NCBI RefSeq assembly: GCF_024213665.1
Contig: NZ_JANAVP010000017.1
Location: 100,423 to 164,422 of the forward strand
Source of the DNA: Streptomyces sp. A3M-1-3
GTDB lineage: Bacteria > Actinomycetota > Actinomycetes > Streptomycetales > Streptomycetaceae
Length of the DNA stretch: 64,000 nt
Reading direction: 5' to 3'
Of this stretch, positions 62,661 through 64,000 are shown piece after piece. A program made the position numbers and the translations under genes. The notes beneath the pieces were generated by a model. It did no database searches, was not told the origin of the DNA, and saw only the letters and a list, made by a program, of their open reading frames with translations. Every line of letters begins with the position of its first letter. Within the stretch, counting starts at the first letter, position 1.

Positions 62661-63800
62661 ATGATGCATTTTGTGATCACGCCCGGGCGGCTGCGCCGCC
62701 GTCGTCCTCCCTACGGCGGCCGGTGGGAAGCTGCCCTGCTGTCACCGGTGATCCTTACCGTCCTCATCGCCGGCCTGGCGTTCTCCACACCGAGGGAGAT
62801 CGCCTTCAGCCGCCTCCTGCCCGCAGCACCCGCCCTCGCCGCCGCGATGTGGCCCGTACTCCCCACGATCCTGCTGGGGACGTTCTGCCTGCTGGTCATG
62901 ATCGGCCTCAGCTTCGTCTACACCGACCTGGGGACGCCATACACGGCGGCTGCGATCGTCGCGGTCACCTTGGCGGCCGCATATGCAAGCCATGTCCGAC
63001 TCCAGCGGGAGGAGACACTCTTCCACGTCCGGCTCGTCGCCGACGCAGCCCAGAAGGTGCTGCTACGCCCCCTGCCGCGCCGCATCGCGGACGTCGAGAT
63101 CGAGTCGCTGTATCTGGCGGCCCAGGAGCAGGCCCGGATCGGCGGCGACTTCTATGAGGCGGCCGACACGCCGTACGGGGTCCGGCTGCTCATCGGCGAT
63201 GTACGCGGCAAGGGCCTGCCCGCGGTGGGGGCGGCCTCGACGGTGATCAGCTGCTTCAGGGAGGCCGCGTACGACGAGCCCGACCTGAGGGGCATCATCC
63301 ATCGCCTGGAGACCAGTATCTGCCGCTACAGCGCCGCTTTCCCCGGCCAGGACCTGCCGGAGCGCTTTGCTACCGCTATTCTCGCCGAGATCCCGCACGG
63401 CGGCGGCCACGTCAGACTTCTCAACTGCGGGCACCCCCCGCCGCTGCTCATGCACCACGGGGGGATCCGCGTCCTGGAGCCCACCGCCCCCTCGCCGCCC
63501 CTCAACCTCGCGACGCTCATCGGAAACCGCTACTGCGTCGACACCGTCACCTTCGCCCCGGGCGACCAGCTGCTGCTCTACACCGACGGCGTAACGGAGA
63601 CCCGGGACCGCACCGGCGAGTTCTTCCCACTGCCGGACTGGATACGGGGGCAAGGCCCGGCGCCGCCCCGCGAACTGCTCGACCGGCTTCACCGGGACCT
63701 GCTCCACTACAGCGGCGGAAGGCTCGACGACGACATCGCGGCCCTCGCCGTGCGGTACCAGAACACCCGGTCCCAGGTCAAGCAGTTCGGAGTCGACTGA
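62661..63800 (+). CDS. Membrane-anchored SpoIIE-family PP2C phosphatase
   Basis: A 379-residue protein. Three or four TM segments in residues 28-108 (ALLSPVILTVLIAGLAFS; LPTILLGTFCLLVMIGLSFV), then a short coiled link and a PP2C/SpoIIE domain (residues 135-370). Metal-site motifs: IGGDFYEAADT, LIGDVRGKGLPAV, NCGHPPPLLM, LLYTDGVTETRD and the final DDDIAALAVRY. Start is ATG 62661 or 62664. No kinase domain. Typical of the many Streptomyces phosphatases that act on anti-anti-sigma factors. Confidence 0.88.
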   Translation: MMHFVITPGRLRRRRPPYGGRWEAALLSPVILTVLIAGLAFSTPREIAFSRLLPAAPALAAAMWPVLPTILLGTFCLLVMIGLSFVYTDLGTPYTAAAIVAVTLAAAYASHVRLQREETLFHVRLVADAAQKVLLRPLPRRIADVEIESLYLAAQEQARIGGDFYEAADTPYGVRLLIGDVRGKGLPAVGAASTVISCFREAAYDEPDLRGIIHRLETSICRYSAAFPGQDLPERFATAILAEIPHGGGHVRLLNCGHPPPLLMHHGGIRVLEPTAPSPPLNLATLIGNRYCVDTVTFAPGDQLLLYTDGVTETRDRTGEFFPLPDWIRGQGPAPPRELLDRLHRDLLHYSGGRLDDDIAALAVRYQNTRSQVKQFGVD

Positions 63801-63927
63801 GACGCCAGTTCTTTCCTGATACCGGACACCGCAGGTCGATGACATAACCGCGAGGGGTAGGAAGCTGCTGCTGATTGAGTGTCCATGAGTGTCTATTGCA
63901 TGTCATGAGTAGCGTATGATCTCGCTT

Positions 63928-64000
63928 ATGAACCTGACGGAATGGGCACGTGCACAGGGCATCGCCCCTCGTACCGCGTACCGCTGGTTCCGTGAGGGCA
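63928..64000 (+). CDS. IS607-family serine recombinase, 5' end (cut by window)
   Basis: ATG 63928 starts MNLTEWARAQGIAPRTAYRW, the N-terminal MerR-like HTH of IS607-type transposases (small serine recombinases). The frame is open at base 64000. AT-richer leader before it suggests the element's left end lies between about 63800 and 63928. Confidence 0.8.
   Translation, partial: MNLTEWARAQGIAPRTAYRWFREG

Overview
The window is chromosomal DNA of a high-GC actinomycete, almost certainly a Streptomyces. Codons are strongly GC-rich at the third position, GTG/TTG starts and 4-base stop/start overlaps are common, and the families are typical of the genus: SpoIIE-type phosphatases, an SsgA-like protein, XRE/DUF5753 regulators, PQQ-propeller membrane proteins, tricorn protease, RpfB. 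No rRNA, tRNA or CRISPR array was seen.

Layout. 1-8.2 kb: SpoIIE-type phosphatase (5' end outside the window), class III CoA-transferase, GNAT, a methyltransferase paired with a small Cys-tailed protein, a scarred DUF6879/XRE locus, exonuclease III. 8.6-12.9 kb: MerR regulator divergent from a Baeyer-Villiger monooxygenase / alpha-beta hydrolase / SDR operon. 13-19.6 kb: tricorn protease divergent from a TetR-MMPL operon with two matching operators. 19.7-22.9 kb: SsgA-like protein and a probable Nur-controlled nickel ECF transporter (NikMN-Q-O). 22.9-24.9 kb: an Ohr remnant, a serine hydrolase truncated by a GC-rich repeat array, and the 3' end of an EamA transporter gene.

25.0-31.6 kb is a decayed integrated element (CutA, XRE/TPR regulator, three small linked genes, a secreted protein, a probably frameshifted VanZ gene, a serine recombinase without its catalytic domain). 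It splits the EamA gene whose 5' end lies at 31.6-31.8 kb, coupled to a YbaK-like deacylase. 32.4-44.1 kb: a penicillin-binding protein gene with a frameshift, formaldehyde-dehydrogenase-like enzyme, Pmt mannosyltransferase, then the conserved actinobacterial order rsmI / zinc-ribbon / tatD / rpfB / rsmA / ispE.

44.1-49.6 kb is a mobile-DNA scrapyard between ispE and an ABC-F gene: a broken DUF6247 gene, a full-length large serine recombinase, a cut YciI-like gene, a decayed IS5-type element, and an IS481-type remnant interrupted by an ISL3-family element. For the ISL3 insertion both 22-bp terminal repeats and the 8-bp target duplication can be read exactly. 49.7-63.8 kb: ABC-F ATPase, two tandem PQQ-propeller membrane proteins, the Leloir operon galT-galE-galK bracketed by two LuxR-type response regulators (one lacking the phosphoacceptor Asp), MarR divergent from a trans-aconitate methyltransferase/VOC pair, and a membrane SpoIIE-type phosphatase. 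The window closes inside an IS607-type recombinase gene.
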